This document shows positions 1-8,854 of a stretch of DNA of 64,000 nucleotides, piece by piece. The position numbers were made by a program, and so were the translations under genes. The stretch is from Pseudomonas fluorescens (GTDB lineage Bacteria > Pseudomonadota > Gammaproteobacteria > Pseudomonadales > Pseudomonadaceae). Where the stretch lies: NCBI RefSeq assembly GCF_000730425.1, contig NZ_CP008896.1, positions 4,092,001-4,156,000 on the forward strand, written 5' to 3'. The notes under the pieces were generated by a model that did no database searches, was not told the DNA's origin, and saw nothing but the letters and a program-made list of their open reading frames with translations. How positions within the stretch are numbered: the stretch's first letter is position 1; the number at the start of each line of letters is the position of its first letter.

Positions 1-1
1 C

Positions 2-1294
2 AACGTCAGACGTTTCCTCAACCAAGGCCAACTGCCGCCTGAAGGCGCCGTGCGACTTGAGGAAATGGTCAATTACTTCCCCTACGACTACGCGCTGCCG
101 ACCGATGGCTCGCCGTTCGGTGTGACCACCGAAGTCGCCCCGACCCCCTGGAACCCCAACACGCGCCTGCTGCGCATTGGCATCAAGGCGTCCGAGCGTG
201 GGGTGGCTGAACTGGCGCCGGCCAACCTGGTGTTCCTGGTGGACGTTTCCGGCTCCATGGACCGTCGCGAAGGCCTGCCGCTGGTCAAAAGCACCCTCAA
301 GTTGCTGGTGGACCAATTGCGCGATCAAGACCGCGTGTCCCTGGTGGTGTATGCCGGCGAATCGCGGGTAGTGCTCAAGCCCACGTCCGGGCGCGACAAG
401 GCAAAAATCCGCAACGCCATCGACCAACTGACCGCCGGCGGCTCCACGGCGGGCGCATCGGGCATCGAACTGGCCTATCAGATGGCCCGCGAAGGGTTTA
501 TCGACAAGGGCATCAACCGCATCCTGCTGGCTACCGACGGTGACTTCAACGTCGGCATCAGCGACTTCGACAGCCTCAAGCAGATGGCTGTGGACCAGCG
601 CAAAAGTGGGGTATCCCTGACCACCCTGGGGTTTGGCGTGGACAACTACAACGAACACCTGATGGAGCAACTGGCCGACGCGGGCGATGGCAACTACGCC
701 TACATCGACAACCTGCGCGAAGCGCGCAAGGTGCTGGTGGAACAACTCAGTTCGACCCTGGCCGTGGTGGCGCGGGATGTGAAGCTGCAGGTGGAGTTCA
801 ACCCGGCTCACGTCAGCGAATATCGCCTGCTGGGCTACGAAAACCGTGCCTTGAAGCGTGAGGATTTCAGCAACGACAAGGTGGACGCCGGCGAGATCGG
901 TGCCGGACATACGGTGACAGCGCTGTATGAAATCGTACCGAAGGGCGCCAAAGGCTGGCTGGAACCGTTGCGCTATGCTCCGGCACCTGTGGCCGAAGGC
1001 AACGCCGCAGAGCTGGCGATGTTGCGGGTACGCTACAAGCCGGCGGCGGGAGGCAGCAGTCGCCTGATCGAACACCCGATCAACCACGCGCAACACGCCG
1101 CCAGCGACGACCTGCGCTTCGCCGCGGCCGTGGCCGCCTTCGCCCAACAGCTCAAAGGCGATGGCCGCTACACTGGCAGCATGAGCCTGAAGGACACCGC
1201 CACCCTGGCCCGCTCGGCCCGTGGCGATGATCCCTACGGCTTGCGCAATGAATTCGTACAACTGGTGGAACTGGCCCAAAGCCTCAAACACTGA
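2..1294 (+). CDS. VWA-domain protein, YfbK-like (5' end outside window)
   Basis: The reading frame is open from base 2, so the true start lies upstream of the window. A von Willebrand factor A domain is visible, with the MIDAS motif DVSGSM and a later TDGDFN strand that supplies the metal-binding Asp. The N-terminal EEMVNYFPYDY stretch and a C-terminal region after the VWA domain match the layout of the E. coli YfbK family. Such proteins are usually periplasmic or lipoproteins; the signal region would be outside this window. It is followed by a long REPIN and then by an ECF sigma gene on the same strand, but a shared operon is not shown. The biochemical role of the family is unknown. Confidence 0.85.
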   Translation, partial: NVRRFLNQGQLPPEGAVRLEEMVNYFPYDYALPTDGSPFGVTTEVAPTPWNPNTRLLRIGIKASERGVAELAPANLVFLVDVSGSMDRREGLPLVKSTLKLLVDQLRDQDRVSLVVYAGESRVVLKPTSGRDKAKIRNAIDQLTAGGSTAGASGIELAYQMAREGFIDKGINRILLATDGDFNVGISDFDSLKQMAVDQRKSGVSLTTLGFGVDNYNEHLMEQLADAGDGNYAYIDNLREARKVLVEQLSSTLAVVARDVKLQVEFNPAHVSEYRLLGYENRALKREDFSNDKVDAGEIGAGHTVTALYEIVPKGAKGWLEPLRYAPAPVAEGNAAELAMLRVRYKPAAGGSSRLIEHPINHAQHAASDDLRFAAAVAAFAQQLKGDGRYTGSMSLKDTATLARSARGDDPYGLRNEFVQLVELAQSLKH

Positions 1295-1316
1295 TCTTGC
1301 CCACAACAGAAATCCC

Positions 1317-1409
1317 CTGTGGGAGCCGGGCTTGCCCGCGATAGCGGTGGGTCAGCGCCGAAAATAGCGCCTGACCCACCGCTATCGCGGGCAAGCCCGG
1401 CTCCCACAG
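1317..1409. repeat. REPIN: REP pair in inverted orientation
   Basis: Two perfect 39-bp inverted arms (1317-1355 and 1371-1409) contain the Pseudomonas REP core GGGCTTGCCCGCGAT. It lies between the VWA gene and the sigma-factor gene and would form a long hairpin in RNA. Confidence 0.9.
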
Positions 1410-1450
1410 CTAATCTGCATTGATCCATCGAAAGGAGTTCGCCACCCAAC

Positions 1451-2023
1451 ATGGCCGTACCAGACGATCCACCCAGCGACGAATCGCTGCTGGCCCGCTA
1501 CCGCACTGGCGACGCTGGTGCGTTCGAGACCTTGTACGCCCGGCACCGCCAGGGCCTCTACCGGTTTCTCGTGGGCCTTTGCAACAAAGCCGAACTGGCC
1601 GAGGAGATCTACCAGGACACCTGGCTCAGCCTGATCCGCAGCACCACCCAGCCACAGGGTCGGGCGAGTTTTCGTACCTGGTTGTTCCAGATTGCCCGCA
1701 ACCGCCTGATCGATCATTGGCGCAAGCACGGCATCCACAACCCGCTGCACGACAGCTACGACGAACAGGTGCACGCCCAACCCGACGACAGTGCCGGCCC
1801 CGAACGGCAACTGAGCCTGAGCCGCGACCAGGGCCGTCTCGATGCCGCTTTGCAAGACCTGCCCGAAGACCAGCGCGAAGTGTTTATGCTGCGCCTGCAC
1901 GGTGACCTGGAACTGCCGCAAATCGCCGCCCTCACCGGCAGCCCACTGGAAACGGTAAAAAGCCGCTTGCGTTACGCCCAGCAGAAACTGCGTCGGCTGC
2001 TGGCCGAGGAGGTACCCGTATGA
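1451..2023 (+). CDS. ECF-family RNA polymerase sigma factor
   Basis: This 190-aa protein has the two-domain layout of ECF sigma factors. Region 2 lies around residues 25-90, with the helix AEEIYQDTWLSLIR and the downstream RTWLFQIARNRLIDHWR. Region 4 lies around 130-185, with LPEDQREVFMLRLHGDLELPQIAALTG followed by the recognition helix ETVKSRLRYA. GAAAGGAG at 1431-1438 upstream of the ATG is a good ribosome-binding site. The stop overlaps the next gene by ATGA, which indicates translational coupling with a probable anti-sigma partner. The regulated stress is not visible from sequence. Confidence 0.92.
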   Translation: MAVPDDPPSDESLLARYRTGDAGAFETLYARHRQGLYRFLVGLCNKAELAEEIYQDTWLSLIRSTTQPQGRASFRTWLFQIARNRLIDHWRKHGIHNPLHDSYDEQVHAQPDDSAGPERQLSLSRDQGRLDAALQDLPEDQREVFMLRLHGDLELPQIAALTGSPLETVKSRLRYAQQKLRRLLAEEVPV

Positions 2024-2622
2024 CTGACTCCCGACATACTCAGGATCCGACTGACGAAGAGCTGATCCAGCACTTTCGCCAACACCGCGCCAGCGAGCCG
2101 CCTGCGTCCCTCGACGCCTTTATCCTCGCCGCCGCCCGCCGCGAAGCCCCCACGCCGGCGCCAAGCCTGTGGCAACGCTGGCTGCAAGCCTGCCAACGAC
2201 CACGCTGGCAGATGGCCTTTGCGACTGTCGCCGGGGTTGCGCTATTGATTGGCGTGGTAACGCGCTCGCCAGTGCCCGACACCAACCTGCCCGACGCCAC
2301 CCAATACGCCGCCGCGCCACCGCCGCAGGCACTGTCTGCCCCGGCCTCCCCCGCGCCTATGGCGCGCCTGGCGATGGCACCACAGGCAGACCATGCGCCG
2401 GTCCAGGCCGAGATGGCGAGTGCCATGGCTGATGAGCCGGTGGCAAAACTGAGCAAACAGATGGCCGCCAAGCCGCAGTCCCTGGAACAAGGACTTGAGG
2501 AGATTGCGCGCCTGCGCCAGGCAGGGGAAAGCAGGGCGGCGGATGAGAAACTTCTGACGCTGCACCAGCGCTTTCCCGACGAAGACCTGCCCGCTCGGTT
2601 GGAAGCGCTGCAAAAACGTTGA
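2020..2622 (+). CDS. Single-pass membrane protein, probable anti-sigma factor
   Basis: The start overlaps the ECF sigma gene by 4 bp. The 200-aa product has an acidic N-terminal segment (TDEELIQHFRQHRASEPPASLD), one hydrophobic helix near residues 67-82 (MAFATVAGVALLIGVV), then an Ala/Pro-rich linker and a helical C-terminus (LEQGLEEIARLRQAGESRAADEKLL). This fits a membrane anti-sigma factor with a cytoplasmic sigma-binding N-terminus and a periplasmic sensor. No clear zinc-binding HxxxCxxC motif is present, so it is not a ZAS-type anti-sigma. The function rests on gene order rather than on motifs. Confidence 0.7.
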   Translation: MTDSRHTQDPTDEELIQHFRQHRASEPPASLDAFILAAARREAPTPAPSLWQRWLQACQRPRWQMAFATVAGVALLIGVVTRSPVPDTNLPDATQYAAAPPPQALSAPASPAPMARLAMAPQADHAPVQAEMASAMADEPVAKLSKQMAAKPQSLEQGLEEIARLRQAGESRAADEKLLTLHQRFPDEDLPARLEALQKR

Positions 2623-2637
2623 ACAGGCGCCCACAAA

Positions 2638-2667
2638 AAAGCCCCAGGTCTTGCGACCTGGGGCTTT
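2638..2667 (+). terminator. Rho-independent terminator after the sigma/anti-sigma operon
   Basis: A 13-bp perfect stem (AAAGCCCCAGGTC paired with GACCTGGGGCTTT) with a TTGC loop starts 16 bp after the stop codon and lies just before the island attachment site. Confidence 0.85.
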
Positions 2668-2677
2668 CGGCTGTATC

Positions 2678-2722
2678 TGGTGCACCCGGCGGGATTCGAA
2701 CCCACGACCCCTGCCTTCGGAG
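2678..2722 (-). repeat. Distal island attachment repeat (displaced 3' end of tRNA-Arg)
   Basis: These 45 bp are identical to 20902-20946, the 3' half of the intact tRNA-Arg(CCG) gene from the anticodon loop to CCA, and in the same orientation. The match stops abruptly at 2723. This is the footprint left when a tyrosine-recombinase element inserts into the 3' end of a tRNA gene: the original 3' end is displaced to the far end of the element. Confidence 0.93.
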
Positions 2723-2751
2723 TCCTAAAAGTCGACGTTTAGAATCAATAC

Positions 2752-2826
2752 GTTAGCGGGGATTAGCTGGGGAATCAATGGGTTGTGTTAGCTGGGGTTA
2801 GTGGGTTTTCGCCCCGGTTAGCGGGG
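2752..2826 (+). repeat. Five short TTAGCKGGG-type repeats next to the attachment site
   Basis: GTTAGCGGGG (2752), ATTAGCTGGGG (2762), GTTAGCTGGG (2787), GTTAGTGGGT (2797) and GTTAGCGGGG (2817) all read on the same strand within 75 bp, starting 30 bp inside the island. The spacing and place suggest arm-type sites for the integrase or for its directionality factor; this is inference. Confidence 0.6.
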
Positions 2827-2827
2827 C

Positions 2828-2848
2828 GAGTGTGGCAAATTTGTGGCA
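2828..2848 (+). repeat. 21-bp direct repeat, distal copy
   Basis: GAGTGTGGCAAATTTGTGGC plus A occurs here and at 20810-20830 near the other island end, in the same orientation. The unit itself contains TGTGGCA twice. It is a candidate integrase arm-binding site present at both ends. Confidence 0.65.
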
Positions 2849-3146
2849 TTCCGATCAGTAGCTAAGCCTCTCCACCCACCTAATCGACTGAGCTCACCCA
2901 AAGTAGTCAGTAATGAAGGGCAGTAAGCGGCCAGAAGCGGCCGTTCACGGCGGGTAACTCTCGGCCAGAAGCAGACTTTGGAAATCCACATTAAATAAGG
3001 AATGCAGAAACGCAATGTGGAGCACGCGAACGTCAGCGGGTCGCCCTCGATGCACTTCTGCCAATGCAATTCCTTTAAGGTGGTGCATAAATCAGAGCCG
3101 TACATGATTTTCTGTTGGCTAACTCGCTTGAATCAAATGTGAGTAC
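2849..3146. other. Gene-free stretch with decayed repeat sequence
   Basis: No convincing gene is seen. The stretch contains two copies of a CGGCCAGAAGC-like motif around 2928-2975 (AAGCGGCCAGAAGCGGCCGT and TCGGCCAGAAGCAGAC). The same CTTCTGGCC word borders the 147-bp repeats elsewhere in the island, so this may be a remnant of related elements. Confidence 0.5.
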
Positions 3147-6100
3147 TTAAAGATCTACTAAAGCCAAGGCTTGAGTTATACGGTTTACTACGTCGCCAAA
3201 GCTTTCACCCTCTTTAAGCACGCCTGCGTAGGCTTCGATGCGCTGATACTTACGGTGCAACTCCCTTCGAGCTAAGCGCTTCTTACTTATTTCACGCAGA
3301 GCAACTTTCTCAACACTGTTCAAACCCTCCTTAACGCACAAGGCCAAACAGTTAAGGCCGACAGGTGATTCAATATCTTCTCCTCTATCAACGGTAATTG
3401 CCCTAAAAATCTGATTGGGAAGACCGAATATATAAGAAAGCTCAGGGATTATCCTCAAAACAAACTCCCTGGCAAACTCACATTTCCCCACTTTATTAAT
3501 TTGAGTGCCAGTCGAGGCCTCAATGCTAGCTAGTGTATGACCTGACATCCAGAGTTCCAGCAATGGGAATATTATTTCAGCAGCGTATTTCCCTCTTGAA
3601 TTGTCATCTTTGAGCTTTTTATAACTGCTGCCGAAAAAGCCTTCTAACGTCTCCGTCCTAATAAGAGTTGGAAGCAAAGCGGATCGACGCTTTAACCATT
3701 CGCGAAGCCATTGATACCAAGCATCCGTAGTCGCCCAATGATTGACACTTTTAGAAAGTGGTTCACCAAGCTCTCGGATTATCCCTACCGATATACCTGA
3801 TGCTGCTGCCAAACGATCCGCCCAAGTGAGCACTTGAGAGATATCTAAATTTGAATTTCTAGACAATATTGCAGATTCTATCCTTGATGCTATCCACTGT
3901 TGATCTCCTTTTTTTCTAGCCCTGAAGGCCGCGAAAGACCGATTAATAGTCGCGCGAGCTAATACATCTCGCCCCACTTGCTCTTCGTCATAATCGACCG
4001 GTAACCTGCTCAAAAAATAGCTTGCCACACCAGAGAGAGGTAACACCTCACTATGTATTTGGTCGAGAATTGCAGTGAGAGGATCATCAATAATTAAGCA
4101 TTGATCACTTTGAGAAAATATCGACCTTAAATCCATCCAGTGATTATGAATTTGGTTGGTGCTATTATCAAAATTAACGACTTTACTCGGTACTACCAAT
4201 ACAAAGCCGTAGGAACTGTCGCCCGCTCTGCCTGCCCGTCCCGCTGCATTTAGAAGCTCATGAGCCTCCAAGCGTTGCATCGCATCGGCTTCTTGATCAA
4301 ATCTACTATCGCCACTAATAATGACCACTTCACTTGGAAGGTTCATTCCCTGGGCAAGAGTTGATGTCGCCACTAAAACATTCAACCCATCTGCTCGCTT
4401 AAAAAGCGATTCATGCAAATGTCGCTCCATAGTAAGCAAAAGTCCGTGATGGCAAGCACTAGAGGATATCAGCCTGCCTTCATCTGTCACTTCGATATAG
4501 ATATGCTCCTTTCCTCCGAATTCATCGACTACTGTCTCGTAAAGGCGTACTTCCTCATCAGTCAAAATACATCCAGACGACTCAAGATCATCTGAAATTC
4601 TTTTCGACGCGTTATTTGCGAGCGTTATAGTTTGTGTAAAAACTAAAGTCTTTATTTTTTGCCGGGCTGTTGAGACTGCAATCGTAGCCGATACCTGATT
4701 GCCATTAGGCGTTAAATACCAGCCGCCTGCTGGAGCGGTACCTGTTGATAGTTGAACAGCTTCGTTGAGAACGGGCATTAATGCATAATCTTTACGACTT
4801 GCTGAATGCCAAGTTTGATTCAAGCAAAAAAAGCCGAATGGCTGTACAAGCAGCTCTCGCTTCAACGAGGTAGGCGCATTTATGTTCGTTACCTCAGACC
4901 GCACGGCTCTGAGTCGCTTTTTTAGTTTGGATATTTCATCGCCAGCATAAACCACACACCCTCTTACTTGACGGGTAGGCTTCCATGTTAATGACATGGG
5001 CAGACAAGGTCTTTTAGTTAGCTCTGAAACCCAATCTGCAATCTCCTCAGAGTTCTTCATCATTGCCGACAATAAAAGCAAATCAGCGTTAGGAGCGACC
5101 GATGTAAAATTAAGAAGGCAAAGCATAGAATCTATCGAACGTCGGCTGTGATCCGTGTCCCTTGGGTGCAACAAATGACACTCGTCGAACACCAACAACC
5201 CCACATTTGAGAATATGTCCGGATCAAAGCTCAACATTGCCAAACATCTTTCGGGTGTCATAACAGAAATAGCAGGAAGTACGTCATTTTCCAAATCAAA
5301 TAACAATTCATCCAGGATTTCTCGCTGAACGTCTGCGTTTGGAAAAGTATTAGCTAGAGCCCTAGTTGTTTGGTCCACCAGTGAAAGTGTCGGCGCCAAA
5401 AAAACTACTTTCACATTACGCAGCAGAGCGGTAGCAATTTTCAACTCGGAAAGTGTAGATTTTCCTGCACCGGTTGGAAAGCTTATTACAGATGAAACTC
5501 CTATTTCCAAATAACCTGAGGATATAGCCTGGCGATGATTCCTCCATAGATATGGTCTGATTGACGCTATGTCTTGTTTCATCACAAACCATTTAGCTGT
5601 TTCGACACCATTTGGTGGTTTTGCATTTATAACCCCAGATGGAATAAGGTGATCCGCAACCATCGCCAAAAGAGATGCTAAATGCAGTGGCCCTGGAAAA
5701 ATGTTATGTACAGGGTGATTTTCAAAGCCAACTAAATTATCAATTTTTTCGACGCATAGCTCTCTAACTCGATCAAAAATTACTTTCGAGTCATGGTCTA
5801 TTAAATCAAATTCATCAATAGTTCCGAGCAATGATGCCGCCATCGCACGAACCCCATGCAATAGCATGTAATACAGCGACTCAACGGCCTGCCCCATACT
5901 GTCAGCGCTATCAAAGTTTCCTAGTCCGGGCACACGCATAGCAAGTATTTTTAGAAGACTTCCATTTGCCAAATGATAGATTGCTTTAAGCAAAGCTGCT
6001 TCAACAGAGAGTTCAGCGCTTACTACAATATTTTTTGCCGTTTCAGCAGCATCAGAACTTGCTTCCGCGATTAGGAACAGCAAAGTTGCAGAAACCTCAG

Positions 6101-6455
6101 GAGAGACACTAAACGCACTCAATGTGCTAAATTTAATATCTCTTGATAACAACTCCTGAGCAAGCAGTATTACATGATGAGCCGAACCAGCGACGAAGGC
6201 TGCGGCAGCTCGGTTTTCCATATCTTCTGAAGCGGAAACTATAGCCTCGTGAGAAAAAGCAAGGCGCGTCATCCGCTTGACTATTTCTATCACCTCATCG
6301 GGCAATCCTGCCTGATCCGCTCCCTCACGCAAGCAAACACGAGCAGAAACTATCGATGCGTAAGCTTCAGTCAGCTGTTTTGGTAGCTCAGCAAGGTCGA
6401 GGCCGTCAAGTTTTGGAGCACTATTAATTAATTCTACGGTATCGTTATCAAACAT
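3147..6455 (-). CDS. hamB: HamB-like SF2 DExH helicase (Hachiman-like defence)
   Basis: The product is about 1102 aa from the ATG at 6455. That start has GGTGG upstream and overlaps the end of hamA by 8 bp; an in-frame ATG at 6485 is possible but less likely. After a helical N-terminal region of about 300 residues come superfamily-2 motifs: Walker A SFPTGAGKST near 325-334, the DECH box at 424-427, motif III LLSAMM, motif V ATSTLAQGMNLPS and motif VI LLNAAGRAGRAGD. This is a Ski2-like DExH layout. In Hachiman, HamB senses aberrant DNA and releases the HamA nuclease. The gene is A/T-rich compared with the flanking chromosome. The assignment relies on the nuclease partner next to it. Confidence 0.82.
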   Translation of the reverse strand: MFDNDTVELINSAPKLDGLDLAELPKQLTEAYASIVSARVCLREGADQAGLPDEVIEIVKRMTRLAFSHEAIVSASEDMENRAAAAFVAGSAHHVILLAQELLSRDIKFSTLSAFSVSPEVSATLLFLIAEASSDAAETAKNIVVSAELSVEAALLKAIYHLANGSLLKILAMRVPGLGNFDSADSMGQAVESLYYMLLHGVRAMAASLLGTIDEFDLIDHDSKVIFDRVRELCVEKIDNLVGFENHPVHNIFPGPLHLASLLAMVADHLIPSGVINAKPPNGVETAKWFVMKQDIASIRPYLWRNHRQAISSGYLEIGVSSVISFPTGAGKSTLSELKIATALLRNVKVVFLAPTLSLVDQTTRALANTFPNADVQREILDELLFDLENDVLPAISVMTPERCLAMLSFDPDIFSNVGLLVFDECHLLHPRDTDHSRRSIDSMLCLLNFTSVAPNADLLLLSAMMKNSEEIADWVSELTKRPCLPMSLTWKPTRQVRGCVVYAGDEISKLKKRLRAVRSEVTNINAPTSLKRELLVQPFGFFCLNQTWHSASRKDYALMPVLNEAVQLSTGTAPAGGWYLTPNGNQVSATIAVSTARQKIKTLVFTQTITLANNASKRISDDLESSGCILTDEEVRLYETVVDEFGGKEHIYIEVTDEGRLISSSACHHGLLLTMERHLHESLFKRADGLNVLVATSTLAQGMNLPSEVVIISGDSRFDQEADAMQRLEAHELLNAAGRAGRAGDSSYGFVLVVPSKVVNFDNSTNQIHNHWMDLRSIFSQSDQCLIIDDPLTAILDQIHSEVLPLSGVASYFLSRLPVDYDEEQVGRDVLARATINRSFAAFRARKKGDQQWIASRIESAILSRNSNLDISQVLTWADRLAAASGISVGIIRELGEPLSKSVNHWATTDAWYQWLREWLKRRSALLPTLIRTETLEGFFGSSYKKLKDDNSRGKYAAEIIFPLLELWMSGHTLASIEASTGTQINKVGKCEFAREFVLRIIPELSYIFGLPNQIFRAITVDRGEDIESPVGLNCLALCVKEGLNSVEKVALREISKKRLARRELHRKYQRIEAYAGVLKEGESFGDVVNRITQALALVDL

Positions 6456-7233
6456 GAGCAGCCACCATGAGCTTAACGTGAGCAATTGATTTTTCAGCTA
6501 GTGAAGACATCCATGAGCGCAAATGCTCTACATAGAAAACTTCTCCACCTCGCTTGCTCACGTTGCCTTCTATGATTTTATCGTAACCTTTAAAAACTTT
6601 TACTCGCCCCGTATTTGTTGAGTGAAATTTTCCAACTGTTATGCTAACTCGATAATGTCTAATATTTTTCCATATTATGTTCTCGATCGCGAGATCAGGA
6701 TCAACTTCCCTGTTGGTTTCCAATAAAGCAACGACCTCCGCAACTAAGACGTTCTCTCTATCGCCTTGATCGAGCAATTTAAACTCTGGCCAAACTAAAT
6801 CACGAACCGTTTTTCTCGCATCATCCGTGGCCTTGTCTTCAAATATGGTTGCAGCAACTACCTCCCCGTCATTCAATTCAAGACGGAGGCCATCGAATCC
6901 TTTCAAGGCATGAATCATTTGAGGGGGCCGAATAAGTGCGCCCGGATCTGCTTTTTGGGCAGCTATCCACGATATCACCTGAAAGATCCAGCCATCCCTA
7001 TGCCAAGGATCTTCACCAGGAGGAACTGTAAGTAACCCTATCGCGCCCTGAGCAGCACTAGCCCTCGATGCCGGCGGACCAACATTCGTTCCCGCTATAA
7101 TTTTTTGGACGTGTCTGGACTGGCCCAAAGCAACCCGCGCGATCTGCTCTGCGAGTAGATTTTCGTCCGTGATCGTCCAAGCTTGACCATGACAGAGGGT
7201 TGGATGGTCGTAGTATTCCAGCGAAATCGGCAT
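6448..7233 (-). CDS. hamA: HamA-like PD-(D/E)xK nuclease (DUF1837 type)
   Basis: This 261-aa protein precedes the helicase gene and overlaps it. Around residues 112-134 it shows GFDGLRLE then FEDKATDD, so D114, E132 and K134 form a D-x17-ExK nuclease signature as in HamA/AbpA proteins. The segment from about 140 to 230 (WPEFKLLDQGD, IWKNIRHYRVSITVGK) would complete the fold. In the known system HamA is a non-specific DNA effector held inactive by HamB until foreign or damaged DNA is sensed. AGGA lies 6 bp before the ATG. The subtype within Hachiman/AbpAB was not resolved by eye. Confidence 0.75.
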   Translation of the reverse strand: MPISLEYYDHPTLCHGQAWTITDENLLAEQIARVALGQSRHVQKIIAGTNVGPPASRASAAQGAIGLLTVPPGEDPWHRDGWIFQVISWIAAQKADPGALIRPPQMIHALKGFDGLRLELNDGEVVAATIFEDKATDDARKTVRDLVWPEFKLLDQGDRENVLVAEVVALLETNREVDPDLAIENIIWKNIRHYRVSITVGKFHSTNTGRVKVFKGYDKIIEGNVSKRGGEVFYVEHLRSWMSSLAEKSIAHVKLMVAAHV

Positions 7234-7423
7234 TTTCGTCCTTGGTTGCTCATCTGGCGAAAGCCAGGCACGTTACTAGATTGGTCAACCTTATCAATAT
7301 GCCATCAGTGACGGAAAAATTTATGGTCCTCCATGCCCATTCACCATCACCATTATGTGGAATAGCGCTATTCGGTGCGTCCAAGTTACTGTAGGCCCTA
7401 CTGCTGTAGGGTCGATCTGATGA

Positions 7424-7607
7424 CTGCTTCTGGCCCAGAGTGTGTAAAAACGCTTCGTCAAAATTGAAGTGCGCGCGCCTACGTTAAATCTGAAATTTAT
7501 CGGCACGTCAGCAGATGTGGATTTCGCGCAGATGCGCGATTTCCAGTCCGGTTTTGAGTACCTGTCGCGCTCGAAAACGTTTTTACACAGCCTCGGCCGA
7601 TTGCTGC
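7424..7607 (+). repeat. Dispersed island repeat, copy A (147-bp core 7442-7588)
   Basis: The core begins GTGTAAAAACG and ends CGTTTTTACAC, perfect 11-bp terminal inverted repeats 147 bp apart. It recurs inverted at 11182-11328 and in this orientation at 15015-15162. Flanks also match (CTTCTGGCCCAGA on the left, AGCCTCGGCCGATTGCTGCC on the right). It resembles a MITE or the joined ends of a decayed insertion sequence. The rest of 7234-7904 shows no gene. Confidence 0.8.
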
Positions 7608-7904
7608 CTGAGGTAGACGGCCTCTGCTCTGGGTGGCGGACAGCTAGATAGCAATAAGAACTAACTCATGCGGATTTGGTGACTGCACTGGCGCGGTGCG
7701 GGTGAGATGGTAGAACCGGCGTAGCCGAAAAGGTCCAGTGGGATGTACTTGGCTGGCTTGATGCGAGAGCGTTGTATATCGTGCGCTTACACTTGCTGCG
7801 CATGGAGGGACATGCATGGCGCCTGATCGCCGCTACCAGGTGGATAAAAACGTTTCCATTGAATATTGTCCTGTATTCCACAGATCAGAAGGCCTTGGAA
7901 CCGA

Positions 7905-8594
7905 ATGAGCAGACCCTCAGCAGATATCGATGGACTGATTGAGTCGTTGAGTAACCAAACGGCCCTCCTTATCGCCTCATCCCAGATGGAGGCCTCTGGA
8001 TCGGCTGATCCGCGTGATACCTTTGTTCGTCAGCAGTTGAAGCGTGCGGCAGATCTGGTGAGTGGAGCAGCGGCGTTAGGCGCTGCTCGAAATGCCGCCT
8101 GCTTGGGGATCTTGAGCCGTAGCTTGCTTGAACAACTGATCACGGTTTCCTGGAGCATTAGATCAGTCGAAAATGCGGAATCTCAGATCGGTGCAGGTCC
8201 AGTGGAAATGGCGAAAGCCCTCAGGATCAACTTGAAAGCAGGCACCGCGAAGATCCGAGACCACCATACGGGAGAAGACGTTACAGCTGACTACTTGGCC
8301 AATGAGCAGGCAAAGCAGAGCCGCAAACGCAGAAGCGTCGAGGAGCAAGCAAGGGAAGCAGGCATCCTAGACTTGTATACGGTGTTTTACCGATTGTTAT
8401 CGCTTGAAACGCACGGCCACAATGAGACCCCGTCAGAGAAATCCGAAAGTGACAAGCTGTGCGTCATCCACCTTCAAGGCATAGGGGGCATTAGTCGGGC
8501 CATTGGCCAAGCGTGCGTTTGGTGGTTAATGCATCGGCACTGGCCGGATAACGAGTCCTTACGAGATGTGTTGGGCCTAAATTCAAAGGCTTAA
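7905..8594 (+). CDS. Helical protein of possible DUF5677 type, unknown function
   Basis: I chose the ATG at 7905, giving 229 aa; the frame continues up to a TTG at 7866 without support. The product is mostly helical. It has a central RNAACLGILSRSLLEQLITVSW segment and a later FYRLLSLETHGHNE segment. A conserved Arg-rich helix with RSLLE and a later YR-x-LS-x-x-x-HG motif is what I recall of the DUF5677 family, whose role is not established. It is the only plus-strand gene in the defence part of the island and sits between copy A of the dispersed repeat and the retron. Whether it contributes to defence is unknown. Intergenic DNA 8595-8854 holds nothing I recognise. Confidence 0.6.
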   Translation: MSRPSADIDGLIESLSNQTALLIASSQMEASGSADPRDTFVRQQLKRAADLVSGAAALGAARNAACLGILSRSLLEQLITVSWSIRSVENAESQIGAGPVEMAKALRINLKAGTAKIRDHHTGEDVTADYLANEQAKQSRKRRSVEEQAREAGILDLYTVFYRLLSLETHGHNETPSEKSESDKLCVIHLQGIGGISRAIGQACVWWLMHRHWPDNESLRDVLGLNSKA

Positions 8595-8854
8595 CGCAGA
8601 TCAGCTCATGCGACGTGGACCGCGATCATGGTTTCATGGGACCCTTGGCTGCCCGTGATTGGAGGCAGATTTTGATTGGTGAGCTTTCTCGGACTTCAAT
8701 GTTGTCCACGTCGGACTTCAGTCCACAATAGCCCGCATTGTCATGATCAGACAGCGCGGCTATCGGCTAATAGCTGCCTGCCAAGGAAGGCCGATAGAGT
8801 ACTTAATTCATTGCTCCTACGATTTAGGAGTGACTCACGTACTAACGATTGCAC

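Noticed and set aside
2678..2722. A second tRNA gene at the left island end
   Set aside because: Only the 3' 45 bases are present; there is no acceptor 5' strand or D-arm, so it is an attachment remnant.
2818..3105. 95-codon minus-strand frame near the attachment site
   Set aside because: Encodes REP-like or decayed repeat sequence (VCFWPRV) also seen in the dispersed repeats; no start signal.
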